Shown piece by piece: positions 18,438 to 28,226 of a stretch of DNA of 45,979 nt. Under the pieces are notes generated by a model. It saw only the letters and a list, made by a program, of their open reading frames with translations, was not told the DNA's origin and ran no database searches. The stretch's first letter is position 1. Each line of letters opens with the position of its first letter. Position numbers and translations under genes: made by a program. Location: the NCBI GenBank assembly GCA_027314025.1, contig DAHVCP010000015.1:1-45979 (forward strand). Direction: 5' to 3'. The DNA is from Acidobacteriota bacterium. Its GTDB lineage: Bacteria; Acidobacteriota; Terriglobia; Terriglobales; SCQP01.

Positions 18438-19869
18438 ACCGGCGGCCCACGATTTCTATTTTCCCATGCGCTATTTGCCCTCCTCGGACGCGATCCGGGC
18501 AGAGATGCTGGCCGCCATCGGCGCCGCCTCGACCGACGACCTGTTTTCCCACATTCCGGAATATTGCCGGCTCCAGCGGCCGCTGAACATTCCATCGGGC
18601 CGGTCGGAGGCGGAGATCTTCGCCTATTTCCGCCAAGCCGCCGCGGATAACGCCCCCGGCTTCACTTCGTTTCTCGGCGCCGGGGCGTACCATCACTTCC
18701 GACCCACGGTGATTGACACGCTGGTCTCCCGCGGCGAGTGGCTGACCGCCTACACGCCGTATCAGCCGGAGATCAGCCAAGGCACGTTGCAGGCGATCTT
18801 CGAGTTCCAAACGATGATCTGCCAGCTGACCGGCATGGAAGTGGCCAACGCCTCGATGTACGACGGCTCGACCGCGATGGCGGAGGCGGCGCTGATGGCC
18901 TTGCGGGTGAGCGGGCGGCGGGGAATCGCGGTGGCGCGGTCAGTGCACCCGCAGTACCGCGAGGTGCTGGCGACATATCTGCGGCAGCGGGATTGCCCGG
19001 TCGCCGAGATCCCCTACGCGGCGGAGGGGCCGCTAGACGCCGCCGCGCTGCGCGCGGCGATTGGGGCGGAGACCGCGGCGGTGATCGTGCAAAGTCCGAA
19101 TTTTTTCGGCAGCCTCGAAGACTGGCGGCAGGCGGCGGAGCTGGCGCACGCGGCCGGCGCGCTGCTGATCGCGGTGATCGCCGAGCCGGTGTCGCTGGGC
19201 TTGCTGGCGCCGCCGGAGCCGGCCGATATCGTGGCCATGGAGGCGCAGGGGCTGGGCATTCCGGTCGGTTTCGGCGGGCCCTACGCGGGCGTGATCGCCT
19301 GCCGGGAGCAATTCGTCCGCGCCATGCCGGGGCGCCTGGCGGGGCAAGCCTGGGACGACGAAGGGCGGCGCGGCTACGTGCTGACGCTCTCCACGCGGGA
19401 ACAGCACATCCGGCGGGAAAAGGCCACCTCCAACATTTGCACCAACCAGGCGCTGTGCGCGCTGATGGCCAGCATCTTCATGAGCCTGTACGGCAAGCAG
19501 GGGCTGCGCGAACTCGCCGAGCAGAACGTCGCCAAGGCGGCCTACGCGGCGGCGGCCTGCGCCCGCGCCGGCGCCGAAGTGCTGTTTCCTGGGCCGCGGT
19601 TCCATGAGTTCGTGGTGCGCGGCGCCGATCCGGCAGTGGCGCAGGCGCAACTGAGCGGCGAAAAGGTGATCGGCGGACTGCCGCTGGAACGGTATTATCC
19701 CGAACTGGGCGCCGCCGTTTTGGTCTGCGCCACGGAAACGGCGTCGAAGGCGGCGATAGACCAACTGGCGGCGGCCTATGCCCCGGCATCGCCGCGCCCC
19801 GGCTCGCCGAGCACCAAAAAAGCAGCCCGCCGCCGCTCGAGCGCCGAAGCCGCGGGCGCGCGCCGATGA
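18403..19869 (+). CDS. gcvPA: Glycine dehydrogenase (decarboxylating) subunit 1
   Basis: Alpha half of the split P protein, which decarboxylates glycine together with GcvPB. The 488-residue protein contains '[20 protein letters not shown]', '[20 protein letters not shown]', '[19 protein letters not shown]' and '[20 protein letters not shown]', all typical. The family N-terminus usually begins at 'MRYLPSS', here an ATG at 18466. The ATG at 18403 would overlap gcvH and add 21 residues, so the exact start is uncertain. The C-terminus has a basic Ser/Ala/Arg tail beyond the conserved domain. It overlaps gcvPB by four bases (ATGA). Confidence 0.94.
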   Translation: MSSSSPPSATTKPAAHDFYFPMRYLPSSDAIRAEMLAAIGAASTDDLFSHIPEYCRLQRPLNIPSGRSEAEIFAYFRQAAADNAPGFTSFLGAGAYHHFRPTVIDTLVSRGEWLTAYTPYQPEISQGTLQAIFEFQTMICQLTGMEVANASMYDGSTAMAEAALMALRVSGRRGIAVARSVHPQYREVLATYLRQRDCPVAEIPYAAEGPLDAAALRAAIGAETAAVIVQSPNFFGSLEDWRQAAELAHAAGALLIAVIAEPVSLGLLAPPEPADIVAMEAQGLGIPVGFGGPYAGVIACREQFVRAMPGRLAGQAWDDEGRRGYVLTLSTREQHIRREKATSNICTNQALCALMASIFMSLYGKQGLRELAEQNVAKAAYAAAACARAGAEVLFPGPRFHEFVVRGADPAVAQAQLSGEKVIGGLPLERYYPELGAAVLVCATETASKAAIDQLAAAYAPASPRPGSPSTKKAARRRSSAEAAGARR

Positions 19870-21383
19870 GTTTTTTCGCCATGCCCGAGAATGAATCCAC
19901 CCCCACGCCGCGCGCCGCGCGCCACCCGACGCAAAATGAGCCGCTGCTGTTCGAGCGCTCCGCGCCGGGCAAGCGCGGCGCGCAGTTGCCGCCGCTGGAC
20001 GTGCCCGCCGCCGATCTCGCCAAGCTGGGAGGCGCGGTGCGCGCCGAGATCGCCGATTTTCCCGAACTGAGCGAGCTGGAGATCGTCCGCCATTACACCC
20101 GTCTCAGCACCTGGAACTACGGCGTGGACACGGGCATCTACCCGCTCGGCTCGTGCACCATGAAGTACAACGCCCGCATCAATGAGCGCGTGGCGGCGAT
20201 GGAGGGGCTGGGCGACGGCCATCCCTTGCAGCCCGCGGAATTGTCGCAAGGCGCGCTGCGGCTGATGCGGCTGCTGTCGGAGTATTTGCTGGAAATCACC
20301 GGCATGGACGCCATCACGCTGCAACCGGCGGCGGGGGCGCACGGCGAGATGACGGGCATTTTGCTGGCGCGGGCTTTGCTGGCCAGCCGCGGAAACGCCC
20401 GCCGCGCCATATTGATTCCCGACTCGGCGCATGGCACCAACCCCGCCACCGCCGCCATCGCCGGCTATGAAGTCCGCAACCTGCGCTCCAACGCTGAAGG
20501 CACCGTGGACGTCGCCGATCTGGACCGGGTGATGACGGAGGACGTGGCGGCGCTGATGCTGACCAATCCCAACACGCTGGGCGTCTTCGAGGAGGACATT
20601 CACAAGATCGCGGAATTGGTGCACGCCCGCGGCGGCTTGCTGTACATGGACGGGGCGAACATGAACGCGCTGGTCGGCCGGGCGCGGCCCGGCGACTTCG
20701 GCGTGGACGTGATGCACCTGAATTTGCACAAGACGTTTTCCACGCCGCACGGCGGCGGCGGGCCGGGATCGGGGCCGGTGGCGGTGAAAAAGGAGTTGGA
20801 GCCGTTCTTGCCCGTGCCGGTCATCGTGCCCGGCGCCGGCGGCGATTTGGCTTTGGACTATGACCGGCCGCACTCCATTGGGCGGGTCAAGGCGTTCTAT
20901 GGCAACTTCGGCATGTTCGTGCGCGCGCTGGCCTACATCATGGCCAACGGCTGCGACGGGCTGAAACAAACCACCGAAGACGCCGTGCTGAACGCCAATT
21001 ACATGCGCCATCACCTGCGGGACGTTTACGACCTTCCCTACCCCACGCCGTCCATGCACGAATGCGTCTTCAGCGACAAGCGGCAGACGGCCCATGGCGT
21101 GCGCACCGGAGATATCGCCAAGCGCTTGATTGACTATGGCTTCCATCCCTATACCGTCAGCTTTCCGTTGATTGTCCATGGGGCCATGATGATCGAGCCG
21201 ACGGAGAGCGCGCCGCGCGAGGAGCTGGACGAATTCATCGCCGCCATGCGCGCCATCGCCAGGGAGGTCGAGAGCGATCCGGAGCTGGTGCGCAGCGCGC
21301 CGCATTCGACGCGCGTGGGACGGATGGATGAGGTAAGGGCCGCGCGCCAACCCATCCTGCGCTGGAAGCCGGCGGGGCGATAA
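19866..21383 (+). CDS. gcvPB: Glycine dehydrogenase (decarboxylating) subunit 2
   Basis: PLP-bearing half of the split P protein. The 505-residue protein shows '[18 protein letters not shown]', '[18 protein letters not shown]', '[14 protein letters not shown]' and the PLP lysine K289 in '[18 protein letters not shown]'. The ATGA overlap with gcvPA couples translation, matching the equimolar PA/PB complex. The intrinsic terminator at 21487-21515 follows. Last gene of the gcv run. Confidence 0.97.
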   Translation: MSFFAMPENESTPTPRAARHPTQNEPLLFERSAPGKRGAQLPPLDVPAADLAKLGGAVRAEIADFPELSELEIVRHYTRLSTWNYGVDTGIYPLGSCTMKYNARINERVAAMEGLGDGHPLQPAELSQGALRLMRLLSEYLLEITGMDAITLQPAAGAHGEMTGILLARALLASRGNARRAILIPDSAHGTNPATAAIAGYEVRNLRSNAEGTVDVADLDRVMTEDVAALMLTNPNTLGVFEEDIHKIAELVHARGGLLYMDGANMNALVGRARPGDFGVDVMHLNLHKTFSTPHGGGGPGSGPVAVKKELEPFLPVPVIVPGAGGDLALDYDRPHSIGRVKAFYGNFGMFVRALAYIMANGCDGLKQTTEDAVLNANYMRHHLRDVYDLPYPTPSMHECVFSDKRQTAHGVRTGDIAKRLIDYGFHPYTVSFPLIVHGAMMIEPTESAPREELDEFIAAMRAIAREVESDPELVRSAPHSTRVGRMDEVRAARQPILRWKPAGR

Positions 21384-21486
21384 CGCATTCCTTTGCTTCG
21401 CTGAGCTTCAATGCCGCCTTCGCTGCGCTGCGGCTTTGCTCGGGCTCCTCACGTACATCTGGGTACGTTCCATCGCCCTCGCTCGG

Positions 21487-21515
21487 GCCGCCTCGCGCTG
21501 CTCGCGGCTTTTTTT
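21487..21515 (+). terminator. Intrinsic terminator after gcvPB
   Basis: Stem arms GCCGC (21487-21491) and GCGGC (21504-21508) followed directly by seven T (21509-21515), about 100 bases after the gcvPB stop. Confidence 0.6.
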
Positions 21516-21650
21516 CCGCTGCGCCGGTCCCCGCCCAAAGGTCCTGCGGGCAGATCATCCTGCCGCTGACGGGGCCGCTTCGCATCCTCCCGCGGGCCGG
21601 CTGCCGCCTTCGGGCGCGCCGCTGATCGCCGGGGCGTGACGGCCTCAAAA

Positions 21651-21704
21651 ATGTTGCATTTAAGCCCGCAAACGACTGAAAAGAAATGGCCGGTGATGCA
21701 ACAT
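21651..21704. repeat. 9-bp inverted repeat, ATGTTGCAT / ATGCAACAT
   Basis: Perfect arms at 21651-21659 and 21696-21704, 36 bases apart, with a third partial match ATGTTGCG at 21725-21732. It could be an operator or a remnant of a mobile element end; no nearby gene decides between these. Confidence 0.4.
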
Positions 21705-22259
21705 GCCCCGTTGGTTTAGTCCACATGTTGCGTTCGGTTTCTATTCTGAACTTCCCGTCTTCCCGGCCATCATTTGTCGCGAGCCGCTGCGCCGCCATGG
21801 GCCCATTCAGTCCCTGAAGCGCGCCGGAGTTGCTCCGCGGCGGCAAACGCTCCTCTCTCGCGCCCTCGCAGGCGCTGGAATTGGGATGCGGATTGGCTGA
21901 GGAGGGTTGTGCAAAAGGGGGGTGGGCGTAAACGTCGGGGTGGCGTGTACCGGGGACACAGACTGCCTCGCCCGCACCGAATTGCGTGCCAGCGGGGCGC
22001 GTCCTCGGGGCTGGCGACGCCGCTCCGAGCGCCAGCGGGGCGCGTTCCCCAGGGCCGCTCGCGCTCATGCGCCGAGGGCGGCGATCCGAAGCGGCGGTGT
22101 TCTTGGGAAACAGGGACAGGCCAATTAGCTGCGGGCAAATTCCGCCCAGGCGCGCAGCGCCGTGGTGCGCCTCGGCGATGTGGATTTTGACCTACCGCCA
22201 ACCGGAGGTATTCTCGCCGCAGGCGGCGGTCTGGGAGGAACGGACCGGCGGGGAGGCGC

Positions 22260-24674
22260 ATGCTTCAGGATCTTCGTTTTGCACTCCGGCAACTGCGGCG
22301 GGATCCCGGCGCGACGGTCGTCGCCGTCCTGGCGCTGGCGATCGGCATTGGCGCGAACACGGCGGTGTTCGGTCTGGCGGAGCAGGTGCTGTTCCCTCCG
22401 TTTGCCGGGCGTCAACCGTCTCGGCTGGCGGCGATCTATACCAGCGGGATCCACGACGCTGGGTATTCATCTTCGTCCTACACGGACTATCGCTTCTACC
22501 GGCGGCATAGCCGGGCGTTCTCGAAGATCTGCGCCTTCGTTCGGGTGCGCGCGGCGTGGGCGCACGGCGGGGCGACGGAGCTGCCCGAGGGCGAATTGGT
22601 CTCCACCACTTATTTCCAGACCCTGGGAGTGCGGCCAGCCCGCGGGCGCTGGTTCGGGCCTGGGGACCGGGAAGCGCCGGTCGCGGTGGTGAGCTGGCGG
22701 TTTTGGCGGCGACAATTGCACGCGGCGCCGATCGGGCACGCGCTGACGCTGGACGGTCGGCTGTTCAGGGTCATCGTTGTAGCGCCGAGGGGATTTCAGG
22801 GCGTGCAGCTGAATTGGGGCGCGCCGCCGGATTTCTGGCTGCCGATGAGCGCCGAGCCGCTGATCCTGCGTGCCAATCTGCTAAATATTCCCAACGCGCG
22901 GTTTTGCCTGATGGTAGGCCGGCTGCGGCGTGGCGTCACTTTGCGGCAGGCGGCCGGCGAGATGCGGCTGCTGGCCAGCCGGGCCCAGCGCTTCTATCCC
23001 GTTGCCGACCGCAGCCGGACGGCGGTGGTTCTGCCGTTCGACCAAGGACGAATATGGCCGAGCTGGCGGGCCAAGATCCAAGCGATGGTTTGGGTGCTGG
23101 GGATCTTCGCCGCTTTGGTGCTGCTGGTGGCCTGCGCCGACGCCGCCCACCTTATGCTGGCGCGAGGGGCGGCGCGGGAAGGAGAGCTTGGCGTGCGGCT
23201 GGCGCTGGGAGCGGGCCGAGGCCGCATCGTGCGGCAACTGCTGACGGAGAGTGCGCTGATCGCCGCGGCGGGAGCGGCGGCGGGATTAATGCTGGCGGTT
23301 TGGCTGGGGGCGTGGCTGTCCAGCTTCCGGACCCTGTTCACCGTGCGGCTTGATTTGCACCCGACGGCATTGGACTGGCGCGTGTTTGCGTTCGCCGCGG
23401 TGCTGGCCGCCGCTTCCGTGGCGGCATTTGGGCTGGTGCCGGCGCTGCGGGCGGCGCGGTTGGATGTCAGCGTGTCCCTGCGGCGGGCTACGGGGGGACG
23501 GTCGTTCGGCGGGCGCCGCCGCTGGTTGCGGCATCCGCTTTTTGTCGCGGTGGTGGCGATCGCGTTTCTAGCGGTCGCCGGGGCGGCGGTCCTGCTGCAT
23601 ACGCTGCACCGGTTGGAAGCGGCAGGCTCCGGCTTCCAGCCGCGCCATGTTTTGGTGGTGAGCACGGAGACCTACACGTTGGGATGGGGCACGGCGCGGC
23701 GGGAGCGGTTTTATCGCCGCCTGTTGCACGGCGTGGGAGCCACTCCGGGCGTGCGCGCGGCGGCGCTGGCGTTCGATGTACCGCTGACGCCAATCAGCTT
23801 TTGGCGGCCAGCGCGGCGCCGTGCAGCGGGCCGGTGGCGCGCGATCCCGGCAAACCTGGTGTCGCCGGGATACTTCCAAACGCTGCGAATTCCCTTGCTG
23901 CGCGGACGGGATTTCGCCGCCGCCGACGGGCCCAGGGCAGCGCCCGTGGTCATTGTGAACCGGACCCTGGCGCGGGCGTTCTGGCCGCATGGCGACGCAT
24001 TGGGACGCCGTCTGTGGGTGCAAGGAGCAGCGAAGCCGGCGCGGGTGGTTGGCGTGGCGGCGAATGTCCAGCAGCACAATGCCTGGCAGGCCGCACAGCC
24101 GATGGTCTATCAGCCGATTGCACAGGCCTCGCCGCATAGCTGCCATCTCCTGGTGCTGACCGGCGGCACGCCCCTGGCGCTACTGCCCGCGATCCGGGGG
24201 CAGGTGTCGGGATTGGACCCCCGGGTTCCGGTTTACGGAGCGACCACGATGCAGCGGATTGCGGCCGAAGCGATGGCCGAGCCGCGGATGGCGGCGTCCC
24301 TGGTCAGCCTCTTCGGAGTCATGGTGCTGCTGCTTGCCGCAGCCGGGATCTACGGCGTCATGGCGCAATGGGTGGAACGGCGCATGCGGGAAGTCGGCGT
24401 GCGCGTGGCGGTCGGCGCGACCCGCGGTGACATTTTGAGATTGGTCCTGGGGCATGGGCTGGCGCTGGCGGTGGCGGGCATCGCGGTTGGCTTCGCTGCG
24501 GCCGTGGCAATGAACCGGGCGATGGCCAGCCTGGCGTTCGGCGTGACGGGTGCCGGCGCTTGGCTGCTCGCCGCCGTGGCGGCGGTGATTACCGCGGTTG
24601 CGCTGGCATCCTGCTATCTGCCCGCGCGGCGGGCGGCGGCGGCGGAGCCGGGACAGCTCCTGCGGCGGGATTAA
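22260..24674 (+). CDS. Duplicated orphan ABC permease (ADOP/MacB-like)
   Basis: An 804-residue MacB/FtsX-type permease built as two tandem permease halves, each with a periplasmic core domain. It begins '[20 protein letters not shown]', the standard opening of the acidobacterial duplicated orphan permease family, followed by the first membrane helix '[17 protein letters not shown]'. The first FtsX-type membrane domain lies around residues 275-410 ('[20 protein letters not shown]'). The second half has a helix near '[20 protein letters not shown]' and ends with a matching domain ('[20 protein letters not shown]'). No ATPase gene is adjacent, hence 'orphan'. GGGAGG three bases before the ATG supports the start. 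This family is greatly expanded in Acidobacteria; substrate is unknown. The PadR-type regulator often found beside such genes is not present. Confidence 0.93.
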   Translation: MLQDLRFALRQLRRDPGATVVAVLALAIGIGANTAVFGLAEQVLFPPFAGRQPSRLAAIYTSGIHDAGYSSSSYTDYRFYRRHSRAFSKICAFVRVRAAWAHGGATELPEGELVSTTYFQTLGVRPARGRWFGPGDREAPVAVVSWRFWRRQLHAAPIGHALTLDGRLFRVIVVAPRGFQGVQLNWGAPPDFWLPMSAEPLILRANLLNIPNARFCLMVGRLRRGVTLRQAAGEMRLLASRAQRFYPVADRSRTAVVLPFDQGRIWPSWRAKIQAMVWVLGIFAALVLLVACADAAHLMLARGAAREGELGVRLALGAGRGRIVRQLLTESALIAAAGAAAGLMLAVWLGAWLSSFRTLFTVRLDLHPTALDWRVFAFAAVLAAASVAAFGLVPALRAARLDVSVSLRRATGGRSFGGRRRWLRHPLFVAVVAIAFLAVAGAAVLLHTLHRLEAAGSGFQPRHVLVVSTETYTLGWGTARRERFYRRLLHGVGATPGVRAAALAFDVPLTPISFWRPARRRAAGRWRAIPANLVSPGYFQTLRIPLLRGRDFAAADGPRAAPVVIVNRTLARAFWPHGDALGRRLWVQGAAKPARVVGVAANVQQHNAWQAAQPMVYQPIAQASPHSCHLLVLTGGTPLALLPAIRGQVSGLDPRVPVYGATTMQRIAAEAMAEPRMAASLVSLFGVMVLLLAAAGIYGVMAQWVERRMREVGVRVAVGATRGDILRLVLGHGLALAVAGIAVGFAAAVAMNRAMASLAFGVTGAGAWLLAAVAAVITAVALASCYLPARRAAAAEPGQLLRRD

Positions 24675-24742
24675 ACGGGGCGCAGACTGGCTGCGCTGGC
24701 ACGGTGGGCGGCCGCTGGGTCCGCAGCACGACGGCGATCCGG

Positions 24743-24748
24743 TACAAT
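24743..24748 (+). promoter_or_regulatory. Putative -10 element of the DUF1801 gene
   Basis: TACAAT about 65 bases before the ATG at 24814. No clear -35 box. Confidence 0.35.
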
Positions 24749-24813
24749 CGAAGGCCGCGGGCGGCCCGGAATATCAGCCGGGCACGGCGGGGCCCTGCGC
24801 TAAGGAGGCGGTT

Positions 24814-25299
24814 ATGGCACGGGCGAGTAAAGCTGGGAAACAAACGAACGGCGGCGCGGCGGCGGGCGCCAAGTCCAAGGGGTTCACGGCGGAAGAAAAG
24901 GCCGCGATGCAGGAGCGGGTGCGGGAGCTGAAGGCCGAGGGCCAGCGCGGTCGGGGCGCGGGCAAGGCGGACGGAGAGGCGGAGGTGCGGGCCAAGCTGG
25001 CGGCGATGCCGCCGGCAGATCGCGCCATCGGCGAACGGCTGCACGCCATCATCCGGGCGAACGCGCCGGGTTTGACGCCGCGCACCTGGTACGGCATGCC
25101 CGCCTACGGCCAGGGCGACAAAATCATTTGCTTCTTCCAAAACGCCGGCAAGTTCAAGGCGCGGTATTCCACGCTCGGCTTTAGCGACAAGGCCAAACTG
25201 GATGACGGGGCAATGTGGCCGACGGGGTTTGCGCTGAAAGCGCTGGGGCCCGCCGAGGAAGCGCGGATCACCGCCCTGCTTAAGAAGGCGGTAGGGTGA
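24814..25299 (+). CDS. DUF1801 family protein
   Basis: A 161-residue cytosolic protein. Residues 1-60 are low-complexity and charged, with the family-typical '[19 protein letters not shown]'. The C-terminal half is the DUF1801/YdhG-like fold: '[20 protein letters not shown]', '[20 protein letters not shown]' and a final helix '[13 protein letters not shown]'. Relatives are often labelled iron chaperones, but no metal-binding set of Cys or His residues is evident here, so function should be left open. AAGGAGG five to six bases before the ATG fixes the start; an open frame continues upstream without family support. Confidence 0.88.
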   Translation: MARASKAGKQTNGGAAAGAKSKGFTAEEKAAMQERVRELKAEGQRGRGAGKADGEAEVRAKLAAMPPADRAIGERLHAIIRANAPGLTPRTWYGMPAYGQGDKIICFFQNAGKFKARYSTLGFSDKAKLDDGAMWPTGFALKALGPAEEARITALLKKAVG

Positions 25300-25342
25300 T
25301 CGGCCGCGCGGCACGCGCCGAGGGTCTGCTGGGGGTGGCGCA

Positions 25343-26164
25343 GTGAATGCCAGGGTGTTCTCCGACTGGGACATAAACGCGCAGCACTTCAATCTGTTCC
25401 GCGAGGCGATCGTGGATCACTTCGTTTGCATCATGACGCGCGCCCGCCGATCGGTCGGCTCTGGTGTCCTGGTGGGGCGGGGTGGCAGGGCTTTCGTTCT
25501 GACGGCGAACCACGTGATCGCCGATGCGGGGCCAGGGGAGATCGAGTTCTTTTTGCGCCTTCCCGGGCAGTTGGCGGAAGTGGGCTCTGGCGCTGCGCCC
25601 CGGCCCGGCGTGCAGGTCCGCTGGCGGGTCGTTCAGCGGCTACAGGACAGCGCCCGCGACATTTCCGCGCTGGAGGTCGAAGCTACCGAGATCCCTGCTC
25701 CCGCCGATCTTTACGATCTGACCGGCGCCCGGCCGGTTGGCATGGTGGCGGGCATCTCGCTGGTCTACTGCGGGGTCCCGACCTCTGCCGCCCTGCCGCT
25801 GGGCCCGGGGATCCACGGAATCACGCTCTGCGACGAGCACGTCCGGCACGACCCGGGGCTGCTGGCTCGGCACCGCACGATGGTCAGGGTCACGGATCAT
25901 GACCCGGAAGCTCAGGTGCTCGTGCCCTACCTCAGGCGCCAAGAGGGAATTGAGCCTCGCGGTTTCAGCGGTGCCGGAGTGTGGGTGAACTGCGAGGACG
26001 CGGGCTCGCCTATCTGGCGCCCGAGGCCCGCCCTGGTGGGGATCATCGTCGGGTACATCCCAGCTGCCCAAGCGCTGAACGTCACGGCCCTTCCGGCAAT
26101 CCTGAGCTTGGTCAATAGGAGTGGCGCGCCTACCCCGGCGGGCTCAGGGGCGTCCTCGGCGTAG
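25343..26164 (+). CDS. Trypsin-like (S1/PA clan) serine protease domain protein
   Basis: A 273-residue protein with the ordered catalytic triad of the PA clan: His57 in 'VLTANHVIADAG', Asp106 in 'SARDISALEVE' and Ser209 in 'EPRGFSGAGVWV'. The family's usual GDSGG is replaced by G-F-S-G-A-G, so activity is likely but specificity is unknown. No signal peptide is visible, suggesting a cytosolic enzyme. The start is a GTG at 25343 with a G-rich stretch upstream. It converges with the aldehyde dehydrogenase gene, leaving 22 bases between them. Confidence 0.75.
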   Translation: MNARVFSDWDINAQHFNLFREAIVDHFVCIMTRARRSVGSGVLVGRGGRAFVLTANHVIADAGPGEIEFFLRLPGQLAEVGSGAAPRPGVQVRWRVVQRLQDSARDISALEVEATEIPAPADLYDLTGARPVGMVAGISLVYCGVPTSAALPLGPGIHGITLCDEHVRHDPGLLARHRTMVRVTDHDPEAQVLVPYLRRQEGIEPRGFSGAGVWVNCEDAGSPIWRPRPALVGIIVGYIPAAQALNVTALPAILSLVNRSGAPTPAGSGASSA

Positions 26165-26186
26165 CGCAGGATTCGCGTTGGTGCGC

Positions 26187-28226
26187 CTACTCGGCGAACG
26201 CCTTGTGCTCGGAGGCGAGGTCGCGGGCGGCGGGGGTGACGATGGTTTTGGGGCCGACGAGGATTTTGCGGCCGTCCTTGATGGCCAGGCGGACATCGGC
26301 TTCGCAGACAAAGGCGGCGGGCGGAGGGGGCGGGGCGGGCGGCGGCGATGCCGGCGGGTGGGACGCTGGACCGGACAAAGCGGCCGGCTGCGGGATTGAA
26401 TCGGGCAGCCGGGACGGCCATCCCACTGCCGCCGGTTCTGACAGCCGGGACGGCTGTCCAACTGCGGCTTCGGCAGAGGGCACGGGCGACAACGGGGAAA
26501 GCTGGGACGTTGGTTCTGACAGCCGGGACGGCCATCCCACTGCGGCCGGTTCTGACAGCCGGGACGGCTGGGCTGGTGTTCCGGGAGCGGTGATGGGTTG
26601 CTTGCCGCGCAGGAAGCGGTCTACCAGATCGCTAACGGAACCGGCGGCCGGGGCCGAGGTGGTGAATGCCTGGGAAGGCGCGGCGGCGGGCGTTTGCGCC
26701 GGCGGGGCCAGGGGTTCCGACAGCCGGGACGGCTGGGCGGTTGATTCCGACGGGCGGGACGCCCGTGTTGCCGCGGCGCCTGCCGCGGCGGCAACGGCCG
26801 CGGCGGCTTCACGGCGGGGATAAGCGACGCGCTTGATGTTAAACAGATGCTGCGGGCCGATGTTATCGGAGGTGATATTGCCGCCGACGGCGCCGCAGCC
26901 TAAGGTCATGGCGGGAAAAAGGTTCGTGGTCTCGCCGATGGAGCCTTGCGGCGCGGAGCTGTTGACCACCACGCGGAAGGCGGGCATGCGGCGGCCGTAT
27001 TCCCGGATGACGGCGTCGTCGCCGGCGTGGATGACGCAGGTGTGGCCCAGGCCGCCGAAGTGCAAAAGGTTCGAGCAAAGCGTGAAGGCGGCTTCGCGAT
27101 CGGGCACAAAAAACAAGGCCAGGGCGGGCGATAATTTTTCCGCCGAGAGAGGATATTCCTTGCCCATGCCGCGCAGTTCGGCGACCAAGGCGCGGGCGCC
27201 GGGCGGGACGGGAAAACCGGCGAGTTCGCCGAGCCGCTGCGGTGACTGGCCGACGCATTTGGGGTTGACGGTGAAGGTGGCGGGAGAGATGAGCGTAGCG
27301 CCCAGTTGGGCGGCTTCCTGCTCGTTGAGGAAATGCGCGCCTTGGCGGCGCAGTTCTTCCGTGACCGGCGCGCGCAGGGCTTCCTCGGCGACGATGGCTT
27401 GCTCGGAAGAACAGATGGTCCCCCAGTCGAAACTCTTGCCGGCCAGGACGCGGCCGACCGCGGCGGCGACGTCGGCGGAACGGTCAATGAAGGCGGGAAC
27501 GTTGCCGGGGCCGACGCCATAAGCGGGCTTGCCGCTGCTGTAGGCGGCGCGGACGATGCCGGTGCCGCCGGTGGCGAGGATGACGCCGGTGCGGCGGTGG
27601 CGCATCATCTCCTGCGTGCCGGCCAGGCTGGGGCGGGTGAAGCAGCCGATCAAGCCTTCGGGGGCGCCGGCTTGCAGCGCCGCCTGGCGCAACAAGCTGA
27701 CCGTTTCACAGATGCAGCGCAGGGCGGCGGGATGGGGGCTGACGACGATGGCGTTGCCGGCCTTGACGGCGATGAGGACTTTGTAGATGGCGGTGCTGGT
27801 GGGGTTGGTGACGGGCAGGACGGCGGCGACCACGCCGACCGGCGTGGCGAATTCGACGACGCCGGCGGCGGCATCCTCGGCAATGACGCCGACGGTGCGC
27901 AAGGGACGAATCGCCTCATGCACGCGGCGGGCGGCGAAGAGATTTTTCAGCGTCTTGTCTTCCGGCTTGCCGTAGCCGGTTTCCTCGACGGCCAGGCGGC
28001 CCAGGCGCTCGGCGTGGGCTTCGGCGACGACGGCCATGGCGGCGACGATGGCGTCCACCTGCTCCTGGCTGGCGGCGCGAAAGGCCTGGCTGGCCTGGTA
28101 GGCGGCCTCGACCAGGTCGCGGGCTTGCTGCACGCTTTCGAGGTCTTTATCCACGCTGGCTTTCGGTCCGATCCGTGATCTCTTGGGCTGCGCGGCCGGC
28201 GACGGACGCCGCGGCGCAGCCGTCAA
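26187..28226 (-). CDS. Microcompartment CoA-acylating aldehyde dehydrogenase with repeat-rich C-terminal extension
   Basis: Oxidises an aldehyde to acyl-CoA with NAD+, probably inside a bacterial microcompartment. Residues about 25-470 form the acylating aldehyde dehydrogenase: 'LPVTNPTSTAIYKVLIAVKA' (137-156), nucleophile Cys272 in 'DWGTICSSEQAIV', and 'NLLHFGGLGHTCVIHAGDD'. Members of this type are usually about 460-500 residues, whereas this protein has 679. The extension holds a Pro/Ala/Ser linker with repeated 'PSRLSEP' units, a short amphipathic stretch 'SVSDLVDRFLRGKQ' (530-543) that could be an encapsulation peptide, and a conserved-looking end 'AIKDGRKILVGPKTIVTPAA' (648-667). The start is uncertain: the frame opens at a TTG (28226), but an internal GTG (28154, 'VDKDLESVQQARDL') fits the family better. 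It lies downstream of the BMC shell gene. Confidence 0.88.
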   Translation of the reverse strand: MTAAPRRPSPAAQPKRSRIGPKASVDKDLESVQQARDLVEAAYQASQAFRAASQEQVDAIVAAMAVVAEAHAERLGRLAVEETGYGKPEDKTLKNLFAARRVHEAIRPLRTVGVIAEDAAAGVVEFATPVGVVAAVLPVTNPTSTAIYKVLIAVKAGNAIVVSPHPAALRCICETVSLLRQAALQAGAPEGLIGCFTRPSLAGTQEMMRHRRTGVILATGGTGIVRAAYSSGKPAYGVGPGNVPAFIDRSADVAAAVGRVLAGKSFDWGTICSSEQAIVAEEALRAPVTEELRRQGAHFLNEQEAAQLGATLISPATFTVNPKCVGQSPQRLGELAGFPVPPGARALVAELRGMGKEYPLSAEKLSPALALFFVPDREAAFTLCSNLLHFGGLGHTCVIHAGDDAVIREYGRRMPAFRVVVNSSAPQGSIGETTNLFPAMTLGCGAVGGNITSDNIGPQHLFNIKRVAYPRREAAAAVAAAAGAAATRASRPSESTAQPSRLSEPLAPPAQTPAAAPSQAFTTSAPAAGSVSDLVDRFLRGKQPITAPGTPAQPSRLSEPAAVGWPSRLSEPTSQLSPLSPVPSAEAAVGQPSRLSEPAAVGWPSRLPDSIPQPAALSGPASHPPASPPPAPPPPPAAFVCEADVRLAIKDGRKILVGPKTIVTPAARDLASEHKAFAE
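26406..26763. repeat. In-frame palindromic DNA repeats inside the aldehyde dehydrogenase linker
   Basis: Six copies or near-copies of a core reading (C/T)TGACAGCCGGGACGGC on the plus strand, near 26406, 26436, 26514, 26551, 26719 and 26746. The core forms a hairpin (GACAGCC, loop GGGAC, GGCTGTC). A longer unit of about 50 bases containing two cores is duplicated at 26406 and 26520, 114 bases (38 codons) apart, so the reading frame is kept. Encoded peptide units are 'QPSRLSEPAAVGWPSRLSEP' and variants. Confidence 0.75.

Larger units (their letters stand above)
21384..22259. other. Long intergenic region without a supported gene
   Basis: About 875 bases. The left part holds a hairpin with arms ACGTAC and GTACGT around 21450-21470 and the gcv terminator. 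At 21640-21780 there is an AT-richer patch with the 9-base inverted repeat ATGTTGCAT / ATGCAACAT. The right part is GC-rich, with open frames on both strands that show no family resemblance. The ribosome binding site of the permease (GGGAGG) is at the right end. Confidence 0.5.
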
